DNA of 64,000 nt from an uncultured Bacteroides sp. (lineage in GTDB: Bacteria > Bacteroidota > Bacteroidia > Cytophagales > Cyclobacteriaceae). Positions within the stretch are counted from its first letter, which is position 1; each line of letters begins with the position of its first letter. The position numbers and the translations under genes were made by a program. The stretch lies in NCBI GenBank assembly GCA_902168185.1, contig CABHOV010000077.1:178823-242822 (forward strand), read 5' to 3'. Of this stretch, positions 53,007 through 61,021 are shown piece by piece. The notes beneath the pieces were generated by a model, which saw only the letters and a program-made list of their open reading frames with translations, did not search any database and was not told where the DNA came from.

Positions 53007-53756
53007 CTATCGTACTCCGCCACTGGCAATAATCGTTTCACCTGTCAACCAGCGTGAATCGTCAGATGCTAGAAATACTGCAATGGGTGCAATGTCATTA
53101 GGCTGACCTGTACGCCCCAGCGGTGTTGCTTTTACTGCATTGGTGTGGAACTCACTTCCAATAAAACCAGCAGAATGCGTTCCTTCTGTTTCTACAATAC
53201 CAGGGTTAATAGAGTTGACACGAATGTTTCGGGCACCAAGTTCTTTTGATAAAACCTGCGTGATTGAATCTACCGCTCCTTTCGTTGCTGTATAGATAGA
53301 GCTTCCCGGAGGTGTTATACGAGTTACCGTTGAGCTGATATTAATAATACTACCGCCCTTTTCACCGAAGCTTTTCACAGCGCCTTTCGTAACCAGTAAC
53401 AATCCCAATACATTGGTATTAAACTGACGGTTAAATTCTTCAACGGTCACATCTTCGATAGCACCAAACTGATATACTCCGGCATTATTCACCAGTATAT
53501 CTACTCCTCCAAATGCTTTTTGTGCTTCTGTAAAGATGTTGTCTACATCTGCCTGATGCGCTACATTACCCTTGACAGCGATGGCCTTGCCACCGTTCTT
53601 TACAATTTCGGCAACTACTTTTTCAGCGCCTTCTTTTGCGGATGCATAATTAACAATAACGGATGCTCCTTCTGCCGCCAGACCTTTCGCTATCTCTGAT
53701 CCAATTCCTTTTGATGCTCCTGTAACTACGGCGACTTTGTTTGTTAACTTTTTCAT
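53007..53756 (-). CDS. SDR-family short-chain dehydrogenase/reductase (FabG-like)
   Basis: 249 residues from the ATG at 53756 (MKKLTNKVAVVTGASKGIG). The open frame continues upstream to an ATG at 53840, but that stretch encodes SGTIIP twice because it reads through two operator repeats, so it is not coding. NAD(P)-binding motif TGASKGIG, NNAG (near 88), catalytic Ser in NISSTVTRI and the YxxxK motif YTATKGAVDS; all three catalytic positions are kept. It would reduce a carbonyl or oxidise an alcohol with NAD(P)H; substrate unknown. Adjacent to a TetR-type regulator, which suggests induction by a small molecule. Confidence 0.92.
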   Translation of the reverse strand: MKKLTNKVAVVTGASKGIGSEIAKGLAAEGASVIVNYASAKEGAEKVVAEIVKNGGKAIAVKGNVAHQADVDNIFTEAQKAFGGVDILVNNAGVYQFGAIEDVTVEEFNRQFNTNVLGLLLVTKGAVKSFGEKGGSIINISSTVTRITPPGSSIYTATKGAVDSITQVLSKELGARNIRVNSINPGIVETEGTHSAGFIGSEFHTNAVKATPLGRTGQPNDIAPIAVFLASDDSRWLTGETIIASGGVR

Positions 53757-53784
53757 GTTCTTAATTTTTTGATTAATTGCTTTT

Positions 53785-53836
53785 GGAATAATCGTTCCGG
53801 AATAAAAACAACATTCCGGAATAATCGTTCCGGAAT
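53785..53836 (-). promoter_or_regulatory. Two identical 19-base sites upstream of the SDR gene (probable TetR operators)
   Basis: GGAATAATCGTTCCGGAAT occurs at 53785-53803 and again at 53818-53836. Centres are 33 bases apart, about three helical turns. Each copy holds the partial palindrome GGAA-N6-TTCC and the 8-base palindrome TTCCGGAA. They lie 29-80 bases upstream of the SDR start codon. The TetR-type protein encoded next is the likely ligand (inference). Confidence 0.7.
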
Positions 53837-53909
53837 CCAAAAATAATTACAGGGAAGCTTAGTTCTACTCTCGATAAAGAGCAACACGGACGCTGTATTC
53901 TACAGATAG

Positions 53910-54542
53910 TCAATCATTTGAACTAACTCGAACGCCCGCCACGTATCGAAGGGCCTGCTCAGGGAAAAGGAAGATTATGAACATAACACCCGACAGTCCC
54001 AGGCACAACCAGACATTCACAAAGGAGAGCGCAAATATTGAAAATGATAGTGCCGCGGCAAGAAGGTAATAGCGGGTGATCGCTTTCAATGTGGTCTGAA
54101 CTTCCACTTTCAAAAGTCCTACACGGAAAGAGTATAGCCAAATGCCGAACATGGATAAACCCATCAATGCAAAATTGAAAGTATAAACGTTCACAGCTGT
54201 TTGCTGCTGGTCTGTATTTATATACTTTGACAGAACAGCAGTAGCAAAGGGAGTGAATGTAACAACCAGCAATTTGAAGCCATTCAGTAACAACAGTTTA
54301 CTGTTGCCTTTATAGATATAGGTAAACATGAAATGGTGATTGATCCAGCAAATCAGAATGGTAAAAAAGCCTATCAGAAATGCTACGTAGGTTGCCCAGT
54401 CAGCAGTTAACAGATGGAACAGTGACAGGCTACCCGTGGTTACGGAAGGAACATGAATATCTAAAACAAGGAGCGTGATTGCAAAACCAAAAACGCCATC
54501 ACTGAAAGCCTCCAGCCGGGAGGTCATTTTATCTGTTTCCAT
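53910..54542 (-). CDS. TMEM175-like potassium channel family protein
   Basis: 210 residues with six TM helices. The N-terminus carries the family signature RLEAFSDGVFGFAITLLVLDI (about 9-29), matching the RxxxFSDG motif of TMEM175 channels whose first helix lines the pore. Further helices include WATYVAFLIGFFTILICWI, FALMGLSMFGIWLYSF and SFVNVWLCLGLSGVMFIIFLF. Bacterial homologues are K+-permeable, weakly selective channels that assemble as tetramers. Located in the inner membrane. It is monocistronic. The start could be 54542 or the ATG five codons later (MTSRLEAF). Confidence 0.88.
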   Translation of the reverse strand: METDKMTSRLEAFSDGVFGFAITLLVLDIHVPSVTTGSLSLFHLLTADWATYVAFLIGFFTILICWINHHFMFTYIYKGNSKLLLLNGFKLLVVTFTPFATAVLSKYINTDQQQTAVNVYTFNFALMGLSMFGIWLYSFRVGLLKVEVQTTLKAITRYYLLAAALSFSIFALSFVNVWLCLGLSGVMFIIFLFPEQALRYVAGVRVSSND

Positions 54543-54721
54543 TCGTCATCTTTGCGGCGAAAATAATGAATTATTATCAGCGTCAGCCAAGACCCAACTA
54601 TCCGGATACACCATCGCTATACATCTTTTTTGTGGTCTTACTCTATGGAACTGAATGAGTGACCTCGGTTCCTTTAACATCGTGTGAGAAACAAAAAGCA
54701 TTTTTATAAAATCTTAAGTTG

Positions 54722-54729
54722 TATTTTTG
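54722..54729 (+). promoter_or_regulatory. -7 promoter box of the small gene at 54760
   Basis: TATTTTTG matches TAnnTTTG 30 bases before the ATG. The -33 position reads TTT instead of TTG. It supports the small open frame as a real transcribed gene. Confidence 0.4.
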
Positions 54730-54759
54730 CTCCTGCGAAAGCATTAACGCCCTGAATGT

Positions 54760-55050
54760 ATGTATACAAGATGTTGGCAAATTATAAAAGACGATACAAA
54801 GAGGACGTTTGAAGTTTGTGGACAATCGTCCACCGGTAACGCATTCACAAACAACGTGTACAGCATGCAAAGAGCCGGCATGAATGTAAGCTGTGTAACA
54901 CCTCCTGTAACGAATAAGAATTCAAGCGAAAGCCTTATTAAAATTACCGGCTATACCCGCGAAGACGGACTGCGCGAAAGACTTTTAAAGGAGCTACGCG
55001 ATATAACCTTGAAGCATGTTGATGACAATGAGGGATGGGACGGTTTCTAA
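54760..55050 (+). CDS. Small conserved-looking protein of unknown function
   Basis: 96 residues, no signal or TM segment. It begins MYTRCWQIIKDDTKRTFEVCGQ, with several cysteines (5, 20, 45) and a polar middle (VTPPVTNKNSSESLIKITGY). It ends with an amphipathic, charged helix (GLRERLLKELRDITLKHVDD). The ATG follows a -7 box at a sensible distance, and codon use matches its neighbours, so I take it as real. I do not recognise the family. It ends 37 bases before the permease gene's 3' end on the other strand. Confidence 0.65.
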   Translation: MYTRCWQIIKDDTKRTFEVCGQSSTGNAFTNNVYSMQRAGMNVSCVTPPVTNKNSSESLIKITGYTREDGLRERLLKELRDITLKHVDDNEGWDGF

Positions 55051-55086
55051 ACTGAAATATACCCACACAACACTCATCATCATCCC

Positions 55087-57735
55087 CTACTCCGACCGTA
55101 ATATCTTAGCCGGATTGGTTATAGCTCCCTTGACTACCTGCATACTTACGGTAAGAAACGCAATCAGCATTAATATAGCTATCGGCAATACAAACAGATC
55201 CCAGTGTAGTCCGATGTGAAAAGCAAATCCCTGCAGCCAGGTATTTATACCATACCAGGAGAGTGGCAAGGCAATGAATGAAGCTACCAGCACAAGTTGA
55301 AGGAATTGGCGCAAAAGCAGGATTACTATACCACTGATCGAAGCCCCCAATACTTTTCGAATTCCTATCTCTTTCATTTTTTGTGATGTCGTAAAGGATG
55401 CGAGCCCCCATAGACCCAGGCATGAAATCGCTACAGCAAGCGTGGCAAACAATCCAAAGATGCTGCCGAATTGCTGATCGCTTTTATACTGTCGATTAAA
55501 GGAATCATCCACAAAAGTATATTCAAATGGTTCCCCTGGAATCAGCGTCTTGTAGCGTTCATCAATCGCTTCTATGGTAGCAGGTATAGTATGGGCCGCA
55601 ACATGAATGGATATCTTTGTTGTGGCGATGGTATCAGCAAGAAAAAGAAAAGGCGTATAGTCTGACTTAAGAGAACTCCAATTATAGTTCTTCAACACGC
55701 CTATAATGCTGGCCGTATCCTCTCCTATAATAAGTTGCTCTTTTAATGCTTGTTCTGCTGTGCCAAGTCCAAAGGCTGCCAGCGAAGCTTCATTGATAAT
55801 AACAGACTCCATATCTGATTTAACCTGTGGGTCAAAGTTCTTACCTGCTATAAACGTAATGTTATAAGTAGGTATAAAATCCGGATCCACCCATACAACA
55901 CTTCCGGACTTAATCTCGGTAACAGGTGTACCGCTCTTGCGGATATCTGCGCCCCAGTTGTGTCCACCACCGGGGACTGCCCCCGAGGTAGCGATAGCTT
56001 TTACACCTGGCATCTTCCTGACTTCATCTTTTAAGATCTCAAGTTTCTGTTGTGCAGTTTTCCATGGCAACGTACCAGGTCCTGATAGGACAAGCATCTG
56101 GTCCATCTGCAATCCCTTGTCTTGTGATTGCATAAAATGAATTTGTCGATAGACGACAAATGTACCTGTAATCAAAATTAAAGAAGCGGCGAACTGAAAT
56201 ACCACCAATGCTTTACGCAATGAAAAGCCACGTCCTTCGCTCCCATTGCCTTTCAATACTTTGGTGATGCGAAAAGATGATAGTACAAACGCTGGATATA
56301 TACCTGAAGCCAGCGCGCCAACGATAGATAAACCCGCGAGAGCGAACCAAAGTCGCACATCGCTGAACTGGAATGTCAGCTCTTTTCCAATGATATCGCC
56401 AAGTATAGGAAGTAACGTAATGGCCAGGCCAACGGCCAAAAGCGTACTAATGAAATTGATTAAAACCGACTCAAAAAGAAATTGAGTTATGAGTTCGCTA
56501 CGGAAAGCACCAATGGCTTTTTTAATCCCCACTTCGCGGGCACGCTCCATGGCACGTGCTGTTGAAAGGTTAATATAGTTGATCCAGGCAATCAGTACTA
56601 TAAAGACAGCGATCATACCAAAGAAATATAGGGTACCCCGGCTCACGGTTTCAACATCGCCTCGTAAACCTGGATGAAGATGAATGTCACGTAGTGGCTG
56701 AAGGTTTAATTCCATGTGCGCGTTGTAATCCTTCCATTTGGGATCAAGTCTTCGCTTGCAAAAATCAGGAAACTTCTGCTCCGCTGTTCGCTGGCTCGCA
56801 CCATCATTCAACTGAATATAGGTTATAAAATTATTCCATGCCCAGCCATCATCATTCTGGTACTGTTCACTTTGAAGTATAGCATATAGCGGGACGAGTA
56901 TATCAAACTTAAAATGCGAATTTTGCGGTATATCTTCCAGAACGGCAGACACGGTATAACTCCCGTTCACGCGACCACCAATAAGTGTCATTGTCTTTCC
57001 GATCGGATCAGCAGCACCAAAGTATTTACGGGCCACAGACTGCGTAAGTACAATAGCATTCGCCTGATCAAGGGCCGTTGGTAAATTACCGGCAAGTGCT
57101 TTAAAGGTAAAGGCACGAAGAAAGCTAGAGTCGACTGCAAGTATATTTTCTTCATGAAAAACCTTAGCGTTACTTTCGCCGGCCTCATAGGTTACTACTG
57201 AATGCTCTGTATGCGTACGAATATATCGCTTTACTTCCGGAAGGTCCGTTGCCAACGCAGGCCCAAGCCCATAGGTAGTCATTACATTCGGAGACTTTCG
57301 TTCTTCGTTCTGAATGAACGTTCTATTGATGCGGTATAGCGAGGCTGCGTTCACATTAAATGTATCGTAGCTCGTTTCGAAGTCAATATACTTTAGGATT
57401 ACCAGGCATGCGCAAACACCCATCGCCAAACCAAAAATATTAATGAACGAAAATGTAGCTCGCTTACGAAGATTGCGAAACGCCAATGTAAAATAATTTT
57501 GGATCATAGATATATTGATTAGCGAATGTGATCGGCTACGTTGAAACAGCTTCATATACTCCGGGCGCAGATAACGAATTACAGTACCGGCAAATTTCCA
57601 ACGAGCACGTGAAGAAGATTCCAGGCAATGTTTTTTATAGAGCTCGGTCAGGTCACCTTCAATTTCATCCAGACAATCTTCGCGGCAAAACCAGCGAAGG
57701 AACTTTAACGCATATTTAGGAGGTGCTGCATTCAT
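55087..57735 (-). CDS. FtsX-family ABC transporter permease with N-terminal prefix domain (PadR-linked)
   Basis: 882 residues. Residues 1-75 are the prefix domain (KYALKFLRWFCREDCLDEIEGDLTELY), then FtsX with MIQNYFTLAFRNLRKRATFSFI near 78. TM1 falls near 96-118 and is followed by a MacB-like periplasmic domain, central helices (YFFGMIAVFIVLIAWINYIN; INFISTLLAVGLAITLLPIL; WFALAGLSIVGALASGIYPA; ALVVFQFAASLILITGTFVV), a second periplasmic domain and three C-terminal helices. GIKKAIGAFRSEL and GIRKVLGASISGI mark the two halves. The start codon overlaps the padR stop (ATGA), so translation is coupled. It is a paralogue of the permease at 45226, with the same gene order. Confidence 0.91.
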   Translation of the reverse strand: MNAAPPKYALKFLRWFCREDCLDEIEGDLTELYKKHCLESSSRARWKFAGTVIRYLRPEYMKLFQRSRSHSLINISMIQNYFTLAFRNLRKRATFSFINIFGLAMGVCACLVILKYIDFETSYDTFNVNAASLYRINRTFIQNEERKSPNVMTTYGLGPALATDLPEVKRYIRTHTEHSVVTYEAGESNAKVFHEENILAVDSSFLRAFTFKALAGNLPTALDQANAIVLTQSVARKYFGAADPIGKTMTLIGGRVNGSYTVSAVLEDIPQNSHFKFDILVPLYAILQSEQYQNDDGWAWNNFITYIQLNDGASQRTAEQKFPDFCKRRLDPKWKDYNAHMELNLQPLRDIHLHPGLRGDVETVSRGTLYFFGMIAVFIVLIAWINYINLSTARAMERAREVGIKKAIGAFRSELITQFLFESVLINFISTLLAVGLAITLLPILGDIIGKELTFQFSDVRLWFALAGLSIVGALASGIYPAFVLSSFRITKVLKGNGSEGRGFSLRKALVVFQFAASLILITGTFVVYRQIHFMQSQDKGLQMDQMLVLSGPGTLPWKTAQQKLEILKDEVRKMPGVKAIATSGAVPGGGHNWGADIRKSGTPVTEIKSGSVVWVDPDFIPTYNITFIAGKNFDPQVKSDMESVIINEASLAAFGLGTAEQALKEQLIIGEDTASIIGVLKNYNWSSLKSDYTPFLFLADTIATTKISIHVAAHTIPATIEAIDERYKTLIPGEPFEYTFVDDSFNRQYKSDQQFGSIFGLFATLAVAISCLGLWGLASFTTSQKMKEIGIRKVLGASISGIVILLLRQFLQLVLVASFIALPLSWYGINTWLQGFAFHIGLHWDLFVLPIAILMLIAFLTVSMQVVKGAITNPAKILRSE

Positions 57736-58061
57736 GAGCTAAACGATATCTTGGGAATAAGTTGATATAGCTCTGTGCGAAGCTCGTATTGTTGATCAAG
57801 CACTTTCTTTCCATAGGCGGTGATTACATAAAACTTCTTTCGTCTGCCACCGCGTTCTTCGGTAATGCCGCCAAAATGAGATTTTATAAATCCTTTATCT
57901 TCCATGCGTTTCAACGCCACATGTATAGCGCTGATATTATACTTGCGTTCCATTCTGGTTTCAAGCGATTCCAGGATAGCCACACCATAGGCTTCGTCAT
58001 GAAGAGCGGCAACCATCAATAATACCAGCTCTTCGAATTCACCAAGAGATTGATCTTTCAT
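57732..58061 (-). CDS. PadR-family transcriptional regulator
   Basis: 109 residues: LGEFEELVLLMVAALHDEAYGVAILESLE, then the winged helix NISAIHVALKRMEDKGFIKSHFGGITEERGGRRKKFYVITAYGKKVL. Same short architecture as the PadR protein at 44883. It overlaps the permease gene by 4 bases. A near-perfect inverted repeat covers the region just before its start codon, so autorepression of this two-gene operon is likely. The signal it responds to is unknown. Confidence 0.92.
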   Translation of the reverse strand: MKDQSLGEFEELVLLMVAALHDEAYGVAILESLETRMERKYNISAIHVALKRMEDKGFIKSHFGGITEERGGRRKKFYVITAYGKKVLDQQYELRTELYQLIPKISFSS

Positions 58062-58065
58062 ATTA

Positions 58066-58117
58066 TTTACTTAACAAACGTGAAAATAATACATTAGTTT
58101 CATGTTTGTTAAGTAAA
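58066..58117 (-). promoter_or_regulatory. Inverted-repeat operator before the second padR gene
   Basis: TTTACTTAACAAAC (58066-58079) and GTTTGTTAAGTAAA (58104-58117) are perfect 14-base inverted repeats. TGAAA/TTTCA extends them inward after one mismatch, giving 20-base arms around a 12-base centre. It starts 5 bases upstream of the start codon. Arm length and the TTACT...TGAA layout parallel the site at 44825. Confidence 0.7.
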
Positions 58118-58191
58118 TGCAGGGATTTTTTTTATCGCCTCAAAAAGCAAAGCGCCCACTGAAAAGTGGGCGCTGATCTTGTAACTTTATT

Positions 58192-58782
58192 TTACAGGCT
58201 GAGTAATGGTGCCACAGGTGACATATTAAATTCCTGCTCAACCTTGTTCATCTGCTGAATATGTCGTTGAGCATGCAAGGCAAGGAAATATAGGTATTGA
58301 TAGACATCCAGCTTACCAAGATTATTAACTGACATCGTGGTCCTGTGAAGTATACCCTCACCGTTTGGCAGAAGATCAAGTATATATAAATATTGTTCAA
58401 GTTGGTCTCTCATTGTCCGTCTTACCTCCTGCATCGGCGTTTGTCCGGTGGGTTGATGATGCTCCGGACGCTCCCATGTAAAGGCATCAGGTTGTGCGAT
58501 TTCCAGCATGGCAGGATTAACCAGCGAATAATTTTCAAGTTGTAGACCAGAAACGGAAGTTGTCGAGCTTGCGCGAAGTGCCTTGTCTGCTCCCTTCTCT
58601 ATAAGAATCAGCAGGTAGTGATTGGTAAGCATAACATGTTCAAGTACTTCATTTATACTCCATCCTCCCGAGGAAGGCTTGAAGCAACGCAACGGGTGCT
58701 CTCTGTCGAACCATTCATCCGTCACAGCAAAGGTGCGGATGAGTTCGCGTTTAAGGTTTATAAGTATATGGTCGAACGACAT
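58192..58782 (-). CDS. DinB-family protein
   Basis: 196 residues, cytoplasmic, a four-helix bundle: FDHILINLKRELIRTFAVTDEWFDREHPLRCFKPSSGGWSINEVLEHVMLTNHYLLILIEKG, then a linker and VYQYLYFLALHAQRHIQQMNKVEQEF. The histidines in LEH, TNH and ALHAQRH match the metal-ligand pattern of DinB/YfiT proteins. This family includes bacillithiol-type thiol transferases and damage-induced proteins of unknown action. It is distinct from the secreted DinB-like protein at 47997. Monocistronic; the hairpin upstream belongs to the divergent small unit, not to this gene. Confidence 0.88.
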   Translation of the reverse strand: MSFDHILINLKRELIRTFAVTDEWFDREHPLRCFKPSSGGWSINEVLEHVMLTNHYLLILIEKGADKALRASSTTSVSGLQLENYSLVNPAMLEIAQPDAFTWERPEHHQPTGQTPMQEVRRTMRDQLEQYLYILDLLPNGEGILHRTTMSVNNLGKLDVYQYLYFLALHAQRHIQQMNKVEQEFNMSPVAPLLSL

Positions 58783-58802
58783 GGTTTCAAAATCAATAGT
58801 TA

Positions 58803-58832
58803 ATAAAAAAGCCCGGGTGGTGCCCGGGCTTT
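58803..58832 (-). terminator. Strong intrinsic terminator on the minus strand
   Basis: AAAGCCCGGG (58808-58817) pairs perfectly with CCCGGGCTTT (58823-58832), 5-base loop. On the minus strand it runs into TTTTTTATT; on the plus strand only TTTG follows. The minus-strand transcript it ends must start within the next few hundred bases to the right, since the plus-strand MoxR operon begins there. Confidence 0.8.
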
Positions 58833-58859
58833 GTATATCGTGGTAAGTTTACTTTCATC

Positions 58860-58952
58860 TTACAGACATCTCTGATCCCAGGCAAATATTTTCCATTTCA
58901 CATCCTTGTGAGACGGGCAAATAGCTGCGATATGAAGCATTGATGTAATCAT
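58860..58952 (-). CDS. Possible 30-residue protein (or part of a small RNA)
   Basis: An ATG at 58952 opens 30 codons ending in TAA at 58860. The peptide begins MITSMLHIAAICPSHKD and ends WKIFAWDQRCL, with two Trp and two Cys. A second ATG at codon 5 is also possible. An exact -7 box ends 8 bases before the ATG, and a strong terminator follows 28 bases after the stop, so something of about 150 bases is transcribed. The message would be nearly leaderless. No family is recognised. Equally, the region may produce a non-coding RNA with an incidental frame. Confidence 0.4.
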   Translation of the reverse strand: MITSMLHIAAICPSHKDVKWKIFAWDQRCL

Positions 58953-58959
58953 TATGTGA

Positions 58960-58967
58960 CAAATGTA
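58960..58967 (-). promoter_or_regulatory. -7 promoter box of the small minus-strand unit
   Basis: Minus-strand TACATTTG matches TAnnTTTG exactly. About 18 bases upstream is TTA, one base from the TTG -33 element. The predicted start of transcription is at about 58955. Confidence 0.5.
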
Positions 58968-59225
58968 AAAGTATTTTTTAATTCCTAACCACCATCGGGC
59001 TGTATTTTTTTTGAGGATGTGTAAACATGTTAACCGCAATATATAGCGCAGTTCATCACATCGCCCCCCATCTATTCGTATGGCTAACCTTGTACCTGGA
59101 TATCGCAGTGTGAGGTGTTTCGCTCTTAAAAAGATACTGCCTTATCTTTTCCTTGATCGTACAGGTTACATTAAAACGATTGCAATAATTTAATCATCGG
59201 TTCCATTAGTTATGTTGATTTAGTA

Positions 59226-59894
59226 GTGGAAATTGCTAACGCTATGGCTGGGCATACTGACAATTATTTTCTGAAAATGATACAAAACCTTCGGAAGCAT
59301 GAAGACGTGCTTTTGTATGATAACATTTTGAATACCACCGTTGAGGACGAAAAGGAGGTTGTTGATTTTCTCAATGAAGAATATAGTCTGGAGGCACTCA
59401 ACCACCCTTATCAGTCTCCAGAGTTTAATTCCCATGCCTCTCTATGGGCAGCAAAAACAGTATATATCTCTGCACAACTGATACTATATCGCGAAAATAA
59501 AGATGCAGATTTAAGTACTTTATTACCGGGTTTTACCTCCGAAGTAAATACTGCTGCGGTCTTGTCAGCGGATTTATGTCTGCGTTTCCTTCCTGATTTA
59601 ATTATTCAACTCAAACTCATCGACAGCGAAGACGCACTCATCCAGGTATTGGAAGCAACACTTAAACAATGGCATTATTCAAGCGTTCGCTATACACAGG
59701 ATATCGACTTACTTGACTTTGCCGTGGTAAACTCCGACCCATGTTTACATCAACTATATTGTAATCGTATCGTCCAGCAAAGATCTATGGCATTAGCTAA
59801 ACATCCAGTCTTTTATGATTCTATACGTAGTCAACTAGGTATATATGGATCTGAACTCTGGAACGAATTTTCTCTCAGCAATCACTCTTCATGA
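59226..59894 (+). CDS. Helical protein, first gene of a MoxR-type ternary operon
   Basis: 222 residues from a GTG at 59226; the ATG at 59244 (MAGHTDNYFLKM) is an alternative start. Almost entirely alpha-helical and acidic, with no signal or TM segment (MIQNLRKHEDVLLYDNILN; FNSHASLWAAKTVYISAQLILY; VLQVLEATL-type repeats of helices). I recognise no catalytic motif. It overlaps the MoxR gene by 4 bases (ATGA), so the products are made together. In MoxR-vWA systems small helical partners are often encoded first; this is inference from position. Confidence 0.8.
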   Translation: MEIANAMAGHTDNYFLKMIQNLRKHEDVLLYDNILNTTVEDEKEVVDFLNEEYSLEALNHPYQSPEFNSHASLWAAKTVYISAQLILYRENKDADLSTLLPGFTSEVNTAAVLSADLCLRFLPDLIIQLKLIDSEDALIQVLEATLKQWHYSSVRYTQDIDLLDFAVVNSDPCLHQLYCNRIVQQRSMALAKHPVFYDSIRSQLGIYGSELWNEFSLSNHSS

Positions 59895-61021
59895 ATACTA
59901 TTGATAAACTAAATCAGGTTTTACAGTTTGTAAAGGATTCCTTCGTAGGCAAAAATGAAATCATCGATCTGCTGGGGATCAGTCTAATCGCCCGTGAGAA
60001 CGCTTTTCTATTGGGACCTCCGGGCACAGCAAAAAGCGCAATCATCCGCCAGTTGTCTGAGTGCATTGAGAATGGAAAAAACTTCGAATATCTATTAACA
60101 CGATTTACAGAACCCAATGAAATTTTTGGACCTTTCGACATCCGTAAACTGAAGGAAGGTGAACTGGTTACAAACACAGACGGCATGATGCCGGAAGCAG
60201 CATTGGTTTTTCTGGATGAAATTTTCAATGCCAACAGTGCAATTCTTAACAGCTTGCTGATGGCACTCAATGAAAGAATTTTCAGAAGAGGAAAAGAAAC
60301 CAGGAAATTACCGGCATTGATGTTTGTTGGAGCGAGCAACTTATTGCCAGAAGACGAAGCTCTCAATGCATTGCTCGACCGATTTCTTATTCGTATACGG
60401 TGCGACTATGTGGATACTGATTTGTTGGAGGAAGTTCTGCTCGCAGGATGGAATTTGGAAAACAGACAGAATTCTGTTAAGCCTACCATTACACCTGCTG
60501 AAATTACAGAACTTCAGCGCCAAAGTAAAAAAGTAGACTTGTCTCCTATACGGAAACAATTTGTTGATTTGGTACATAACCTTCGGAATACTGGTATAAA
60601 GGTATCGGACAGACGTGCCGTAAAAATTCAAAACCTGCTAGCGGCCAGTGCGCTGATCTGCAATCGAACAGAAGCTATTACATCAGACTTCTGGGTATTG
60701 AAGTATATATGGGATACCGAAGAACAAATTGAAATTTTAGCCGGGATCATTGATGCTATTATTGAAAAGGACACCGCTCCACAGGCACATCCACAAGCCA
60801 TGTATAACAAAACCCCTAATGCAGAAGACCTGATCAAAGAAGTGCAGCTCCTGGCAACGAAATGGGAATCTCAGAACTTATCGTTTGAAGAACAAAATGT
60901 TGTGAAAGATAAATTGCGCTATATCCAGACACGAAGTAACTGGATAAAGAAGAATGAACATCGACAGCACATCCAAACCGAAATACAGCAGTTATGGCAG
61001 AGGATGTTGCAAGCGATATAA
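59891..61021 (+). CDS. MoxR-family AAA+ ATPase
   Basis: 376 residues. Walker A LGPPGTAKS (41-49), Walker B LVFLDEIF (105-112), then sensor-1-type MFVGASNLLPEDEALNALLDRFLIRI with the LDRF arginine. The motif TRFTEPNEIFGPFDIRKLKEG before Walker B is typical of the MoxR/RavA clade. A helical lid with VSDRRAVKIQNLLAASALI and a C-terminal helical extension follow. MoxR ATPases act as chaperones that remodel vWA-domain partners using ATP. Here it overlaps both neighbours (4 bases upstream, 28 bases downstream), and the vWA-like partner is encoded two genes on. Cytoplasmic, probably hexameric. Confidence 0.94.
   Translation: MNTIDKLNQVLQFVKDSFVGKNEIIDLLGISLIARENAFLLGPPGTAKSAIIRQLSECIENGKNFEYLLTRFTEPNEIFGPFDIRKLKEGELVTNTDGMMPEAALVFLDEIFNANSAILNSLLMALNERIFRRGKETRKLPALMFVGASNLLPEDEALNALLDRFLIRIRCDYVDTDLLEEVLLAGWNLENRQNSVKPTITPAEITELQRQSKKVDLSPIRKQFVDLVHNLRNTGIKVSDRRAVKIQNLLAASALICNRTEAITSDFWVLKYIWDTEEQIEILAGIIDAIIEKDTAPQAHPQAMYNKTPNAEDLIKEVQLLATKWESQNLSFEEQNVVKDKLRYIQTRSNWIKKNEHRQHIQTEIQQLWQRMLQAI

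Larger units (their letters stand above)
58783..59225. other. Intergenic region holding a small minus-strand unit
   Basis: Contains, on the minus strand, a -7 box (58960-58967), a 30-codon frame (58860-58952) and a strong terminator (58808-58832). These are listed separately. From 58968 to 59225 I see no gene; it should include the promoter of the MoxR operon, which I could not identify. Confidence 0.5.

Noticed and set aside
53757..53840. Extended N-terminus for the SDR protein
   Set aside because: The added segment translates two direct DNA repeats and carries no family residues; the repeats are better read as operators.
58808..58832. Terminator for a plus-strand gene
   Set aside because: No plus-strand gene ends before it, and the T-run lies on the minus-strand side.
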